DNA from: Camarhynchus parvulus
Lineage: Eukaryota > Chordata > Aves > Passeriformes > Thraupidae
Assembly: GCF_901933205.1 (NCBI RefSeq)
Contig: NC_044600.1
Location: forward strand, 13,058,501-13,122,500
Reading direction: 5' to 3'
Length of the DNA stretch: 64,000 bases
Both the position numbers and the translations under genes were made by a program. Every line of letters starts with the position of its first letter. The stretch's first letter is position 1. Shown here piece by piece: positions 1 through 13,660 of the stretch. Under the pieces are notes generated by a model that did not search any database, was not told where the DNA came from, and saw only the letters and a list, made by a program, of their open reading frames with translations.

Positions 1-85
1 CCTGCCCTGTGCCCGCCGCCCTGCCCGGCCTGCTCGACCAGCCCAGAGCCGGCTTCCCGGCGAGAGGCTCCTCGTGGGTGGCTTG
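1..85. promoter_or_regulatory. CpG-rich edge, probable margin of a CpG island
   Basis: The first 60 bases contain 48 G or C (80%) and six CpG, an observed/expected ratio near 0.7 by my count. Two more CpG follow before about position 80, after which the composition falls sharply. In bird genomes such density normally marks a promoter or first-exon island. The body of the island would lie to the left of the window, so neither the gene nor its direction can be read here. If the transcript runs rightwards, the rest of the window could be its first intron. A GC-rich terminal exon or an unrelated GC pocket remains possible. Confidence 0.5.
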
Positions 86-3000
86 GGTGGTTGTTCCCAT
101 TTAGAGGAGAAGGAGTCCTGCTGGAGTGTCCCTCTAGTGAAGGCACAAATGCCCAGACCCCTCTGGTGGCTGCTGTGGCCAAGGCATGGGTGGGCTCACA
201 AGCTGAAAACACTGAAGCTATTGGAGGTGCTGGGCTTGCACCAAAACAGTGAAACTTCCCACCTCCTTCGTCAGGTTCAGCAGCAAACAGGGGAGAAGAG
301 AGTTTGAGGCAGGAAAGGGGCATCCCAGCCTCATCCTTTCTCTTTCAAACCTACCTACATCCCTTGATAATCTCCTTACCCAAAGTACTTTTGTATTCTG
401 TATGCAAAGGAACATACAAAGGCAATGAGGAAAGTGAACTAGCAACAAGGGCCTGTGTAGTGCTCCAAAGACCAGGGTGCAGCTGCCACCACCTGCCCCA
501 ATGTCCCTGTTCCTGAACGAGGAGAGATTAGACTGTCCATAGTGGGTCAGGTGAGACAGGCTGAGGCCAGCAGTCCACAGCCACAGAGGCACAAGTTGAC
601 TGAACTGCACCCCTTGTGAGACAGCACAGAAACCTTTTCTGCTGAGAACACTCCATTTTATCCAAAGAAAAGCTTATTTTCCCCCAAAACAAGAATAATG
701 AAATCACAGTTTTCTATCCAGAAAATGTTAATGGAAAATTTGTGCCCAGCTATGAATACAGATTGGAGATATTTGGATTTCTGAGGAAAGGAAGGTCAAG
801 TCATTTTCACAGTGTGAAAAATGAAGCTAACAGAGTTCATATTTCTCTGTGAAGCAATGATTGATTTTTCTTTCTGTGCCTCATTCATACAGCACTAAAC
901 ATGTATAGAGAACAAACTTACACCTTAGATAAAGCACACAGATTACATTAATACATTGAAAATTAAGTTAATATTAGCATCTGTTTGAAGGTAGGCACAA
1001 GAACATTTAGCTCAACTCTGTGAGAACAGGCGGGAGTTGGCATAAATCTTACATATCCTAAAGCTGCTATATCACAAAAAACCCCACCATTGAGATGTGC
1101 ATTCATAAAGTAGGAACCCATCATGTTCTGCCTCTATGGCTAAATTTCCTCTTCAGAAGTACATAAGGATTTTAGTTACTGAAAGGATGTTGTTACTCAA
1201 TTTCAATTGTGTATGTATAGGCAATCTTTATTTTCTTACCATCTTAATTGTAATTATCAACTCCGTGCTGCCTGAGCAATTCATTTAACTGTGCAGAACT
1301 ATTCTTATTAGAGTTGCTACTCCTATTTTATGAAACAAGATTAATTTAAAACAATAATCACTTCTAGAAATGTATTGATAATGTATTCTTACAGTAAGTA
1401 GGGGGAATGTTTTCATGTCCTGTTGAATAATCCTTCCTTCAGTAAGTTTCTCCAGACTCCTTTAGGAAACATGGCATTTTTTGTTATAGTGGAGTTCATA
1501 ATGGCAAGCTCTTACATATCTTATGTTAGGATGCATCCACAGCTACCTGCCAGGACACTGAGTTTCACCACACTCAGATCCTATAAGGCTCACAGGGGAT
1601 ATTATAAGGTCTCACAATGATTAGATGTGAATTGGCCATTGGGGTTTTCAATTCTCTGTTTTGGTACCTCTGTTTCTCGACCATGTGTCACCAAAAGCCC
1701 CAGGAATGCCAATCAGGTGGTGAGAAAATCCTCCCTGATACAGGTTGCAAACTAATGCTTTCAAGAGATGCACATTGATAACTCAGCAGTTGTGCTAGAA
1801 GTGTTGTGGTGCTTAGACTGTGACACTGTGTGACCCTTTCTGACCAAGGCACAGCTCCACTCGATGTTTTGCCACTGTCAGAAATGTGAAGAGGAAAAAA
1901 GGCAACAGCAATAAGATTCCTATTTATTGCTGTCAAACAGCACATTAGCCAGGCAGCTCTTAAAACACTGTCAGGATAGTCTAAACTTTCAAAACCAGGC
2001 TGTAGTCAAATGCTCCAATAAAGTAACTTCAAACAAGTAACCAAAAACATCTACTGGAATGCAGATGCAAATCAGCTGTGAAAAGCAAAAGGGCGAATTA
2101 CAGAACTAGGAATTTGGAGGGCACCACTGGCCAAAAGTACAGAAGCTTTATGAGAAAAAAATCAAGACCAACTCGACTTTTGAGTAGACATTTCATTAAT
2201 TAATTAGAATCATCATGGCTTGATCTTTCTCTGCCATCCGCCCCCCATCCCTTTTGCTTATTTTTTTCTTGTTTTGACATTTATGACCAATGCTTTGTTT
2301 TGCAGGATTTAAAGCAGCTGGGCATCTTCTTCTAGATTTAAGGAACAAAACTTTGCCATGCTTACCAACTGATTGTGAACAGTGGGTCATAGGGAGTAGT
2401 TGAAGATTTGACCATGTATTGCAATCCTTCCCTTTAACCAAACCAATTGCTTAGAGCTTTAGCATGGCTCTCACCATCTCCTAGCCTGGCACACAGATAC
2501 AGTCCCTGTAGTAGCTTTAACCAATTGTACAACCATATGTTCCCTATGAGTGGAACTAAAGGTCACACACAGTGTAAAACAAAACTACCAAACCAACTTT
2601 GAAACACAAACACAGACAGAAAATTGAAGTGCAAAAACATGGTATAAAGGCTTTTAACAAGTTTCCTTCTCTCTGCCATGTTGTTTTCAAAAGGCAGAAG
2701 CACTTTACAGCAATGATGTCTATACATAAGCTGCTGAAGTAGTGTCTTGTCTTTAGTGATTTTTATGATGATATTGTCTAATGCACTTCACAGAAATGTA
2801 ACACTAGGCAAAGCTTCATTTTTATGAAAGAAACAAAAAGAATAATATATGGCACATAGCATTAGCACAGAGGTGGAATATGAGACAACAAATCTGATCT
2901 TGTTTCCTTTCTATTTTCCCCTTTCTTCTTTTTTTTTTCTGATAAGATCACTCTGTTATGTTCATCCTTTTCAACCTCAATTTTCTGGTCACCCTATGTT

Positions 3001-3454
3001 AGGAAAATAAGACTTTCCTGTCTTCTACTAACATTAGAACATGGTATCTCTAACAAACATATTCAGAGCAGATCTTCTGGCTGTTCAGGATTAACCATGA
3101 GGGACCAACATAATTCAAGCAACAGCTTGGGTATTTGTCTAGATGTTTAATACCAAACAAAGGAATTTGATGATAAATACAAAGCACTAAAAAGTGCAAA
3201 TACTATCCACATATATAAAATAGTTCATGTGTATAGTGAACAGGGCAGACAAAACTGAAACTCATAAGAAGAGACTTTCCCCAAGAGGAGGTCGATAAAT
3301 ACTTAGGGGTTTTTTCTAGTGAAAAAAAAAATTGTCAAATTAATTGCAGGGTCCTTGTGTTTTCACAATTACATTCCCAGTGAAGATACCTGGTATTTTT
3401 GTTCACAAATTTGATAGATCTCACAGTATTTTTGGAGCATTTTACCAGTGCATT
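86..3454. other. Non-coding single-copy DNA; no gene recognised
   Basis: Composition declines from moderately GC-rich (to about 610) to AT-rich. The longest open frame is 130 codons on the minus strand at 218-610. It overlaps other open frames on the opposite strand and has no family motif. A pyrimidine tract lies at about 2905-2939. No interspersed repeat was recognised. Confidence 0.6.
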
Positions 3455-3479
3455 GGGGAAGGGGTGGAGGGCAGTGGGG
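3455..3479 (+). other. Predicted G-quadruplex motif
   Basis: Four G-runs of at least three bases are separated by loops of two to four bases, so the tract fits the canonical G3+N1-7 rule on the plus strand. It stands alone in AT-rich surroundings. This is a sequence pattern only; folding is inferred. Confidence 0.5.
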
Positions 3480-6400
3480 AGACAGTTGCAAGAAAACCAG
3501 AAGTGTCAGCTGGACACAGCTTCCTCCAAATATTTTGGCCATTAATGGATAGGTCTTATAGACATGTTATGTTCTAGTTTGCTATGATGTGACAAAAGTT
3601 ACGGTAGAGAATACACCTTTGGGCTATCAGCCCACATATCCATTTGACAAACTCATCAGTGGTCATGGGTGTTCATATCCTCCCAGTTTCTTATAAGAAA
3701 CATAAGCTAGTTATGACTTAAGAAGATATTCAGGCCCACTGAGACAAGAGCACAGAACTCCCCATTTGCTCTCCTCCTAAGCCCTGGAGGACCTGGTGCA
3801 ACTGGTACTCAATACAGAAACAACATCAGGATTAGAGCATCTGAGATGGTCCTTCAAAGGCCTTTGTGAGGTCTTGGAAAGGTTCTGCTGAGAACAGTGC
3901 TAGACCATTGCAGCAATTTCTTTTCATTCAAGAGATGAATGTCTGGCATATTTATTCCATAAAGTGAGAACCAGTATCCCAAACAAATAGCTAGAATGAG
4001 TATTATTCAGTCTTTTTCCTGGCAACCAGCTTAAACGACCGTGTCTTGCTTTTCTGGGAAACCTGCCAGGTGAGCTTTGAAAGGATTGTAGTGCTGACAG
4101 CAGAGTCTGGAGGGCTCGTTCCATGTGCTAACCAGAGGTCTGCTAAAACAATCAGGAGGAGGAGGCAAGGCCTTCATCCTGTTCAAGAGAAGAGGGCTGG
4201 AGCGTAATGGCATTGCCGTGAGGAAACCAAGAAGGCTATTAAGCTCACTGGGGCATGGACTGTCTTTTACCATGTGTTTGCACAGCTCTAGCACTGAGGC
4301 ACCCCAGAGTAAAGTCTTTAAAAGTGGTTAAATGACTTATGCTCTCAAAATCTGGTTCCAAAAGTGAGTAGTATAACTTCCATTTACTCCCCTCATTGGG
4401 TCTGGGGTGCAATTCCACTCCTACTTGCCTTTTTTTTTTTTCTCATTCCTGATGAAAAAATTATTGCCTAGTCATTTACCTGGTTCACTTGTAACTCTGC
4501 TGCTTTCAGTGACTGTGCCTCATGAAATTATCTCCACAGCTAGAAGAGGGGGGTGGCACCAAATGATGTTTGATCATTTTGTGATGTCACCACATTTACT
4601 GAAAATTAAATTTTGAGGAAAAAACTGAAAAACCAAACAGAATTCTTAAATCAGAATTAATCCAAGCTACATAATGAAGAGCTGCCAAGTGAAAAATTTG
4701 CTACCGTGACTTACATATTGAACTGATTTAAATGACCTAATTTAGGAAAATGCATTTTAGAATGTCATTCTGTCAGTGTGGAAAACTGGTGCTGTAAGAG
4801 TCAGTAATCATCATCCTTCTGATAGTATTAATGTGAATTTCCCTATTATATAGTATAGATTATTAGCTGTTTCATCCCTAAGGAAAACACTGATATTGAC
4901 AAAGGGAGAATTTCACTTTGACTTGAAAAGCCACACTTGGCAAGGAGTTTAAAAGCAGAATAGTATTTATATAAATATAATGAGATTATAGCTGATCTCC
5001 TTGATGTTATTCTTCCATCAAATGATGGAAACATTAGAAATGTATCTAAACTATGCTAAAATAGCTAAATATTGAAAGGAAACCTTACAGCCAGCTACAC
5101 TGAGGCAACACCTGAAAAGCCTATTGTCCTTCCTGTTAGGAATAGATAACTCTTTGTACATTGCAGGTGACTAAAACCAAACAGAGTTTGTTACAGATAA
5201 CACTGCAAATCACCAAGGAGCAGCTGGTGGAAGAATTGACCTAAGCGATGACAGACCCTTATATTGCTTGTTCACTCTCTTTGAATTTTAAGACCCAGAA
5301 ATAAAAACTGGGGCCAATGATGCATTTCTTTAATGCAACTGAAACATGTTATTCATGAGTATACCATATTTATGTTTTTTAAAAGGTAGAAGAACAGTAT
5401 TGCAGCACTACACCCAGTTACAAGAGCAAGTCACCAAGTCAATGGTCATACTTGAAATTAGTTTCAGGGTCCTGGTAGACATCAAAAAAAAGTCAATCAA
5501 GAGCAGAACTGCCAACTACCAGCATAAGGGTATTAAAAATATAGAACAATATCTGTCATCCTAATTGCAGCCTTAAAATTGCATAACAGATCATTGTTGG
5601 GAGAAAAAAAAGTTAACCACAGACCAATGTAGTCAAGAGACTGGTTATTTGACTGAGGAAAAAATTAGTATACTATGCATAGAGAGGTTTCCTTTTGGAT
5701 TACAGTGACAAATGCTTCCTGATCTTTCTAAGACCTGCACATTTGCTGATGGTTCATTCAACAGCCCTTACAAGAGGCAAAGATTTTCTTAAGTAGGTGC
5801 TTGAAACTGCATTGGCATTTTTAGAGGAAAATCAAAACAGTTCCTTTGGTCCTGGTTTGTGAATGTAGTTTCAAGCATAGAAGTTTTAAAAATTAGGGTA
5901 GGAGCCTTTGGGAAGGCTGTACAGAAAAGAGACACAACACAGTAAGCAGATGCAAGTAACTAAACAAATTAAAGCACGCTTAGGTCAGGATAGCTGCTCT
6001 CATTTTATGCATGTTATTTTAAAAATCTTTACTTATTTTAGAGATTTTTCTTGATAAAAATACTTTATACCTTTCACATTTCCTATTAGCAAAGCCACAA
6101 ACTCCTGAGTACTACTGCCACTATGGCAAGAAGAGTAATTTTAGAGGTCAGTTCAAGTCTTCAATTTCTGAAATCCAGTTTTATCCCATACTTTTGCTGA
6201 CAACTGGGTTCCATTTCCTCTGTCACAATATAGAACTATTTGAACAGATTTTAAAATTAGTTATGCTAACCTGTACTTCAAGAGCAGTCACCGTTTTACA
6301 TGATAGATACCCATTAGAAGGAACAAGTTGGAGTCATTGAAGCCTTTATACAACATTTTTGTAAGAATTTAAACATCATTTTGAGAAGCAGAAAACGTGC

Positions 6401-7605
6401 CAGTCCAGAGATATCTGTCATTACTCATTTTTCATGTGCTCAACATGATTATTCATTACTCAGAAGTGACATAGTTAAATGCTAACTCTTGCTAAAATAT
6501 TGATCATAATATGTGGGGGCATATAATTTATCTGAATCAAGTGAAATATGTTTTCCTCAGCAAGATGATGAAAGCTTGTCTCATTACAGCATCATTTCTA
6601 CTGAAGTTTCCACCATTAGTTAGTTTAATGACTCTGTGAATATTTTAATTGAGAAGATCCCTGTGCAAGTTGCTCATTCAAGACACATGGATGGGTTTAG
6701 ACTTGAGAATGAGAGAAATGTGCAGTCAGCTGTGCTCAGCCTGAGAGTGCAGGCAGAAAGCAGAGAACCAGGCACAACAAAGTACCCAGATCAGGAGGGG
6801 CAGGAGTATTTGGAGAGGAAAAGGCAAGGTGTTGCAAGCCAGGAGATGTTAAAGGATGTAATTTGCAAGTAAGAATATTCAGGCTGGCAATGTGATGTAC
6901 AAATATGTGTTTGCTTAAATTGTTCTCACCCCCTGAAAAAACAAAATGCACTGAGGCCACTGAAAAACAGTGCTGCCCTTTGAAAGTCAAACCTGATAAG
7001 ACAAGGTAAACGTGGCTATGACCAGCCCCGGTTTCACTCTGAATATGTATTTCATAAAGGAGAACAAATTAACCACACTCTTGCATCATCCCTGCCTGCA
7101 CATGATTCACACACATTCAAAGGAAAAAGAGTAAACCACTGCTCAGTATCAGCTGCATGCAGCTGGTCAGCAGATCTGTTCTAGTGGTGCTCTGCTGGCC
7201 TCTCTGGGGATGAGCTGGGGCTTTAGACTCACACTTTAGAAGTCTGCTGTTGCTGTCAGGAGTGCCACACCAAAGTGCTGACACCAAAATAACTTGTGGC
7301 TATCTCATCCTGGTGACTGATAAATTAAGGAAGGTGTAACTACTGTAAACTGCATTCCCTCTGCCTAAGTGGAAGTGGGGTCATTCCCACCTGCACAGAC
7401 ACTTCTCTGAAAATAGAGTAATCTAGGAGGAAAACGGATACATGTCCTTATCTAATCAGAAAAATAGCCTGGGGATGCTGAAAGATTTTTATTTCTAACT
7501 CCTAGCTACTGAAACAAAAGCTGAGAAGGGCTTGAGTGATTTGCCTGAAATCACAAAGTTCTACCTATTTCAGTCTGAATGTCAGATCAAGCAATAGGGC
7601 AAGAA
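3480..7605. other. AT-rich non-coding DNA; no gene recognised
   Basis: Open frames do not exceed 87 codons and none resembles a protein family. A 12-base T-run is at 4430-4441 and scattered short A-runs occur. No tandem or interspersed repeat stood out. Confidence 0.6.
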
Positions 7606-7842
7606 GAAAGAGCCTCAAGTTGTGTCAGGAGAGGTTTCAGATTGGGTATTGGGAAAGATTTCTTTCCTGAACAGGCTGTCAAGCATTGAGCAGGCTGCCC
7701 AGGGAAGTGGTGGAGTCACTGGAGGTATTTACAAGATGTAGGCCTCAGGGACATGGTTTAGTGATGGGCTTGGCAGTGTTTGGGTAACATTTGGACTCGA
7801 TGATCCAAAAGGTCTTTTCCAACCTAAACAAATCTATGATTC
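7606..7842 (+). mobile_element. 5'-truncated CR1 LINE tail, plus orientation
   Basis: This is the 3' end of a CR1 non-LTR retrotransposon. The segment follows the familiar avian CR1 tail: a stretch ending at about 7685, the conserved block encoding RLPREVVES near the reverse-transcriptase C-terminus (7690-7716), then the 3' untranslated part with the block GGACTCGATGATCC (7793-7806) and the stretch TTTTCCAACCTAAA before a terminal TCTATGATTC. Only one copy of the terminal octamer-type repeat remains. The frame reads RLPREVVESLEVFTR, so it lacks about three codons relative to the consensus as I recall it, an in-frame deletion just after the VES residues. All upstream ORF sequence is missing, as usual for CR1 insertions. 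The copy cannot be autonomous. Element class is confident; the subfamily cannot be assigned by eye. Confidence 0.92.
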
Positions 7843-10800
7843 AGCTGCATGGAAGCATTACTACCACACTGCATCTTGCATTTATGAGCAGAAAGAGCAG
7901 AGAAACCACAGCAATTTAAAAATGTCATTTCTATTAGGAAAAAATGGAAGAGGAGGAATCTCTGAATATTTCTCAGAATGTAGTTTTATTAAATGTATCC
8001 AAACCTGGAAATCTTAAGCCTAGAAAAGAATAAAAAAATTAAATCTAATAGGATCCATTCTAAACAATCACACATTGTACATAAAGAAAATGAAGTGTTT
8101 GACATAAACACTTCATAAGCAAGATGATTTACATCATTTGCACTTTGTTTCTGATTATTTGATATAAAACCACACAACCCTCCATTCATTTCTAACTTGT
8201 TCTATAGAACCTTTGCTGAACCTCTCTATGAAATCATACACGTGCAGGATCAAAACAGAGAGATGGGAAGTGGGATGTGCTTCATTATGGCAAGTACAGC
8301 TCATATCCTCCTCCACAACAAAATTTATTAGTATCTAATAGAATTGTAATGTTTCTCATTCTACATTTTTACAGCTGCATCAAAATATTAAAGTGTGAAT
8401 TGCAATTAAGCTCACACAGTGCTCTTAGCATAATTTCCCTTGTATTAATACTTAGCAAACCAAGTTATTGGCATAATATTACTCTTGATACTGGTTGTCA
8501 TAAAGGGATAAAGTCTCCAAATAGTAATAAAGTATATTTTACTGGAGAGAGAGCAGCAGTACAAAAAAAATTATGCTACTGGAGTTGTTAATTTCTGTGG
8601 AAGAGGGTGGGGAGAGAAAGGCTTTTGACTCCTTAAATTATAGTGTGCAGGTTAGTACATCAACTCACTTTAATCTCTCTAAACAGGTAATTTACTTCCT
8701 TTCTGAAAGCACCCATGTGCAAGAAAATGCTAGTGCACTCCAGGGATGATTCTAAGATTGATTGCTTGGCCCTAGTCACCAATAACAGTATGAATTCTGC
8801 TAAGCTCCATCTTAAATGTACCTGAAATATTTAAAGATTTTAGAGGGGTAAAAATGGAGAAGCAGTATTTGTTTCCTGTAACCTCAATTTATGCATGTGG
8901 TCAGCTTAACTAAAGAATTTTGAATCAGAAGGGCTGAACTACTACTTGCAAATGACAATAGGTACGTTGACTTAGGATAGAACAATTGCAGGTGTGGTAT
9001 CCCTGCTTATGTTACCCCTTAGGAAATTCAGAAGTTATTTTGTATTTCCCAGCTGCTCCTTAGATTTGCAATTGGCTATAGCTTTTTGTGGTTTTTAGTT
9101 TGGAATTGAACTCTGCAAAAATGTGCTCATGGGAGAAATTGAGAGCTTTAGTATTTTCTTATGGAAGGAAAAAAGCACCTAAATTAAATGCCATTAAGTA
9201 GACATGACTCTGAGAAGATTGTCTGGGCTGGATAGTTCTCTAAAAGCATCTGGAAGTAGAATTCAAATGTCAAGAATTACCTTTTTCCTGCTTCATTTAG
9301 GAACACATCAGGTAAAACAAACTTTTTCATATTCTAAGTGCTGACCCATAGTGGAACCAGAAGTGGAGCTGCAGGATGGGCCAACATGTTTGATCAGGTT
9401 GTGCCTGCTTACCAAGGGCTGGAAGCAATGAGGACTTGGCCATGCAGGCTGCAACCAAAAACCCGGTGAGGTTGTGTAGTCTCCTCTGTAAATCATGCCA
9501 TGAAAACAAAAGACCATTTTATTAAGTTAACAATAAAATCCCAGTCTCAGAGTGATGCTGAAGGAGGTTTTGAAAAATTATCTTGACTTATTTCAGATAG
9601 GTTTGTGGTTTTTCAGACATCCAGCGTGTGTTATGGAAAAAAGGAACTCAGTTTTTTCTTTCCAGCCTGCAAAGCTGTTTCTGTCAGTGCAGATTTCCCT
9701 CCCTTACAGAGAGAAGTCCCTTTGCACCGCTGGGGAGGAGAGGTGAATCTGAACAGACCCCCAGATTCAGGTCCATGCATTTTCACACATCATGGACCAA
9801 AATACAAATAAAACCAACTTCTAAAACTGATTCAAGCTCCAGTCCTACCTTCCATTGATGTTAGATTGTTTTTAACAGATTTGGCTTCTGTCTGTGACAG
9901 TTACTGATGATAGATCCTCTAATCTGGGTAGGCTGAACATGAGGAGTCTGTATCACAGACAGCCCACAGAATCAACACCTTGGTGTCTGTCATTTGCTGT
10001 GTCATTCATGAACTGCCAAGATAACTGCATCACTGCAATGTGTCACACATCTCATATTTTGCCTCCCATTTTGTTCTCCCTCCCTTATATTTTATCTCCC
10101 AGAAATTTAATCTATCCTGCCTAAACCACCAGCTACCAGAATAGACCAAAGTACTTGAATATGATGAAAAGGCCATTAATTGCCACCAGCCTGACCCCCC
10201 AGCAGAGGCTGCCTCCCTCCTCACTCAGCATGGAGAGGTTAAGCTCCAAAAACTCTGTGCTGCTGTACCCAGCACAGTAATCACTTCTGAGCTGCAGCAG
10301 TGGTGACATCATTTTGCTCATGAGGCTATGAGAACATGGTGAGCTAAAGGCTACAAAAGGAAGTCATGTCACCACTATGGTGACATTCTATTAAAAAAAA
10401 AATTCAAGGGTCTAACCCAAAGTTTATTTAAATTCAGTAAAAATTTCAAATATGGCCCCTAATATCTTCACCACATCTTGGAAGGACCTTGAGCACCCAG
10501 GGCTGTGGATAAATTTACCCATGTAAGTTTAGCTGAAAATAAAATTCTCCATTCCTTCTCCTCTATTCCTCATGGCATGTTTCCTAACATTATAATTTAC
10601 AGAAAAATGATCAAAATATCATTAAGAAATGTCAGTACTCTCAGCTGAACTCCTTTCAGACATATAAGCAGAGTGTGGCAGGCATAATAAAGTCATGATT
10701 AGGAGTGTCCTTTAAATCACAGGAATGGGAGGCAGAGTGAGTAGATGTACCCTGTTCCATCTCTAAACTGGCTCTTCATGTGACTGAACAAATGCATAAC

Positions 10801-13137
10801 TAGTAAATGCCTGGGCATAACTCAACTCTTTCATGCCTGTAAAGATGTTCATAGTTCTGCACTATCCAGTAATAGCAGTAACATCATCCTTTTCTCCCTG
10901 AACATCAGGAGCCACAGGCAAACCTGTCCAGAAGCTGCTTCCCTGCTCAGCCCAGTGTTGGGGCCAAGCAGAGGCAAAGAAGCAGCTGAACCACAGAGCA
11001 TGAGAACAGGGGCTGAGGGATCCTGGACATTAGCAATGGACCCAGCTACCTCAGAGTTAGATGAGGAAAGGACAAAGGACCTACAAGAAAGAGAAATAGT
11101 ACTAAAGAATGTGTTCTGCATGAGCCCAGTTCTCAATGTTCTCCCAGCTCTGTTTCTGCTAACAAGCCCACACATACAAAACAAGGCAGATATGCATGTG
11201 AGAAGTGATCCATTTGTCCCACAATAATGTTACTCTAATTAGCCACTTATTTATGGCACTTAGAACTACATCTGAAAAGAAAAATACATTCTTCATTGCC
11301 TGCTCTTTTCCTAAAAAAGAAATAACAGCGTGGCCTCTGTGGAAAGCACACTCAATAAATGAATTTGGGTAACACCAGGAGCTTTGTGAAACAGTGTTTA
11401 ATAGCAAGTCTGAGAGAAACTGAAAAGAGAATGTATGCTAAGATAATCAAGCACATCTCTGTGTGCAGCACTAGGTTTGTGTTGACTGCTTCACATTTTG
11501 AAGGAAAAACCCATGAGACAACAGAAAGGGGTGAGCCCTCAGAGCATTATTCCAGGGAGTTATTCCTGGCTCACTTCCATAAAGGATACTCCCAGGGCGG
11601 ATATTTCTATTCTAGGACACAAATACCTCATTTCAGATTCCTTTAGTTTTTTTAGAAACAATAGCTCACCTGTTATATTTGGCAGATTATGCCAAATCCT
11701 CTTCCCTGGGTATATACCCTCCTTATTGTAAGGAGTCTATTCTTAGATCCAGGTAAAATATTATGTGACCAATCTAGACATGAATTAAAGGAAAATATGT
11801 GCATGAAGTATTTAATATATATTAACACCTGTCAGGGATGCTGTGGAGTTCATAGCTCCAGCCTAGGACCAGTGGATGGAGAGATGCAGAAGCTTCAGTT
11901 CCCTTGTGCCAACACGGCCATGAGTGTGCCTGTGTCACTGTCAGTCACAAAACAGGTGCCCCAGGAGATTTTTGGACAAGGAAACTCTTGATCCTCAGAA
12001 ACTGTAAAGGAGTGGGGTCAATCCTATCAAAGGGTTCTCTGTGAGCCTGTTCCTTTCTCAAAACAAGTTCTTCAAATCCTAAATCCACCTATGTCTAGGT
12101 TGCCAGATTTGAAGCAGATACCAGATTGTTTTACTTCCTAAGTTTGGACATAGCAAACAAAAAAAAAAAACAACCCCAAACCAACCCAAACCCACAAAGT
12201 AATACACATGGGAGATGTGAGCTTTTCTTAAAGCTGAAATGATTCTTTCATAAAACAAAATATTTCTGTTTGCCTACTCTTGCTGTAAATGTAATCAGTG
12301 CCAAAAAGCACATTGGCTTTCCTAGCCTCATTTGTCCAGCTTAGTCATAAAGTGGTAAAGAAGCCAAAGCCTAGATGCCAGCTAAAACTGTGGCAAAGCC
12401 ACAGGCGAAGACTAGATTGTACTGTCCTTCTGGTGCAAAGAGTGAATAAAGGCACCTAAAAAGGATTTGACTTATAGACAAGGTGACAGTATTTCTGAAA
12501 TAAAAGACTGGAATATTTTTGTGGTGACTTTTTTAGGGTCATAAAGAAGACAGAATGCCCATTTCCCAAGGCTGTGCGCTGCTGGTGCTGCTGCCAGCCC
12601 CCAAGGTGACAGCAACACTTGCATATCACTCCCAGTGCAGGTTTATTTCCAGACACTCCATGTTCTGGAGACATTTATCAAACACCACCAAACTAATGTT
12701 AACATCCACTTTGAGCAGAGGAACAGATTTAAATGTCTCTGCTGATCTGACTTTTCCTCTCTTCTGTTCAGCAGACACATCACTTGTTCTGCTGGACTGT
12801 TTATCCCTGGCAAACATGGAACAAATTCTTCTCAGCCTTGGAAAACATGCAACTTGTAGTTATTAAAACAGACAGAGAAGCAAAAGAAGAAAACCAGGTC
12901 ACCAAGATGCCACAAAAAAAAAATTGCTTTATATCATGAGAGAAGAAAAAAAAAAAATCAAGATTGTCCCAAGTTTTGTTTTAGAAGAGATGATCAGGAA
13001 GGATCTTGAAAAGAAGGTAAGGATTACATTAGAGTGCTCATAGTGTGACTTCTCCCAGCTGCCAAAAGGGATGGCAAACCCAATAGCTCATGACCAAAAA
13101 TAAAGAACAATTGTAGCTGGGCAAAAGAAAATTGATA
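7843..13137. other. AT-rich non-coding DNA; no gene recognised
   Basis: The longest open frame is 111 codons (10849-11184, minus). It is mirrored by a 90-codon frame on the other strand and has no recognisable domain. The only structured item is the A-rich tract at 12155-12200, listed separately. Confidence 0.6.
12155..12200. repeat. Low-complexity poly(A) followed by CCAAA-type repeats
   Basis: A run of 12 A residues (12159-12170) is followed by imperfect CAACC/CCAAACC repeats. The same arrangement occurs in the opposite orientation at 17410-17456. CR1 elements do not end in poly(A), and no retrotransposed body is visible beside it. Confidence 0.6.
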
Positions 13138-13174
13138 TCTTTAAATGTATAATCTTTAAATATATAATCTTTTA
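13138..13174. repeat. 15-bp tandem duplication, about 2.5 copies
   Basis: TCTTTAAATGTATAA is followed at once by a copy differing at one base (13153-13167) and then a partial third copy. It is a small AT-rich slippage array with no sign of function. Confidence 0.75.
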
Positions 13175-13440
13175 TGCTGGTGCCTCCCAGCAAAGAACAG
13201 AAGCTGGACTGCTGGGTTTCCAATGTAAACTTATGGCATCCTGCTTAATTCCACTTTTATTTAATGCCTCTGTCCTTTATGTGGCATTAACTTTAATGTA
13301 ATATTGAAGGATTTGGGGTTTTTTTTAATAGTGTCATAAGTGTAAATGTAATAGTTATATAACAATAACAATAAATCAAGAATGTACTAGAGTCACTGCA
13401 ATAACTAATAATAACATTAAGACACAGTTTATGATGTATC
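13175..13440. other. AT-rich spacer, nothing recognised
   Basis: The stretch holds short A/T runs and a few scattered ATAACAATAA-like words (about 13360-13410). No repeat class or coding frame is apparent. Confidence 0.5.
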
Positions 13441-13660
13441 TAAAGTTCAGTACCTTAGAGAGTTAATTAAGTCCTAAGTTAATTGGCAATGATCTTATTT
13501 CTAGACAGGAAATGTAGCCAATTAGCTTGTTTATGCTTAAACAAGTAACTGAGGTCATAACAAGACTTTTTGGGGTGTTATTGATTGATTTGTAATTTGT
13601 TAATTAATTTTGATTGACTTTACAAGTATCCTACTTAATTCTTTGCTTCTAGGGAGATGA
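13441..13660. promoter_or_regulatory. Candidate conserved enhancer, homeodomain/forkhead-motif rich
   Basis: Homeodomain-type cores are dense here: TTAATTAA near 13463, then AATTGG, CCAATTAG and TTAATTAATTTTGATTGAC further on. A perfect inverted repeat sits at 13526-13545: CTTGTTTA, a four-base loop, TAAACAAG. Each arm holds the TGTTTA/TAAACA core bound by forkhead factors. Clusters of this kind are typical of developmental enhancers in vertebrate non-coding DNA, but AT-rich sequence also produces such cores by chance. Regulatory identity is an inference that depends on conservation. Confidence 0.25.
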
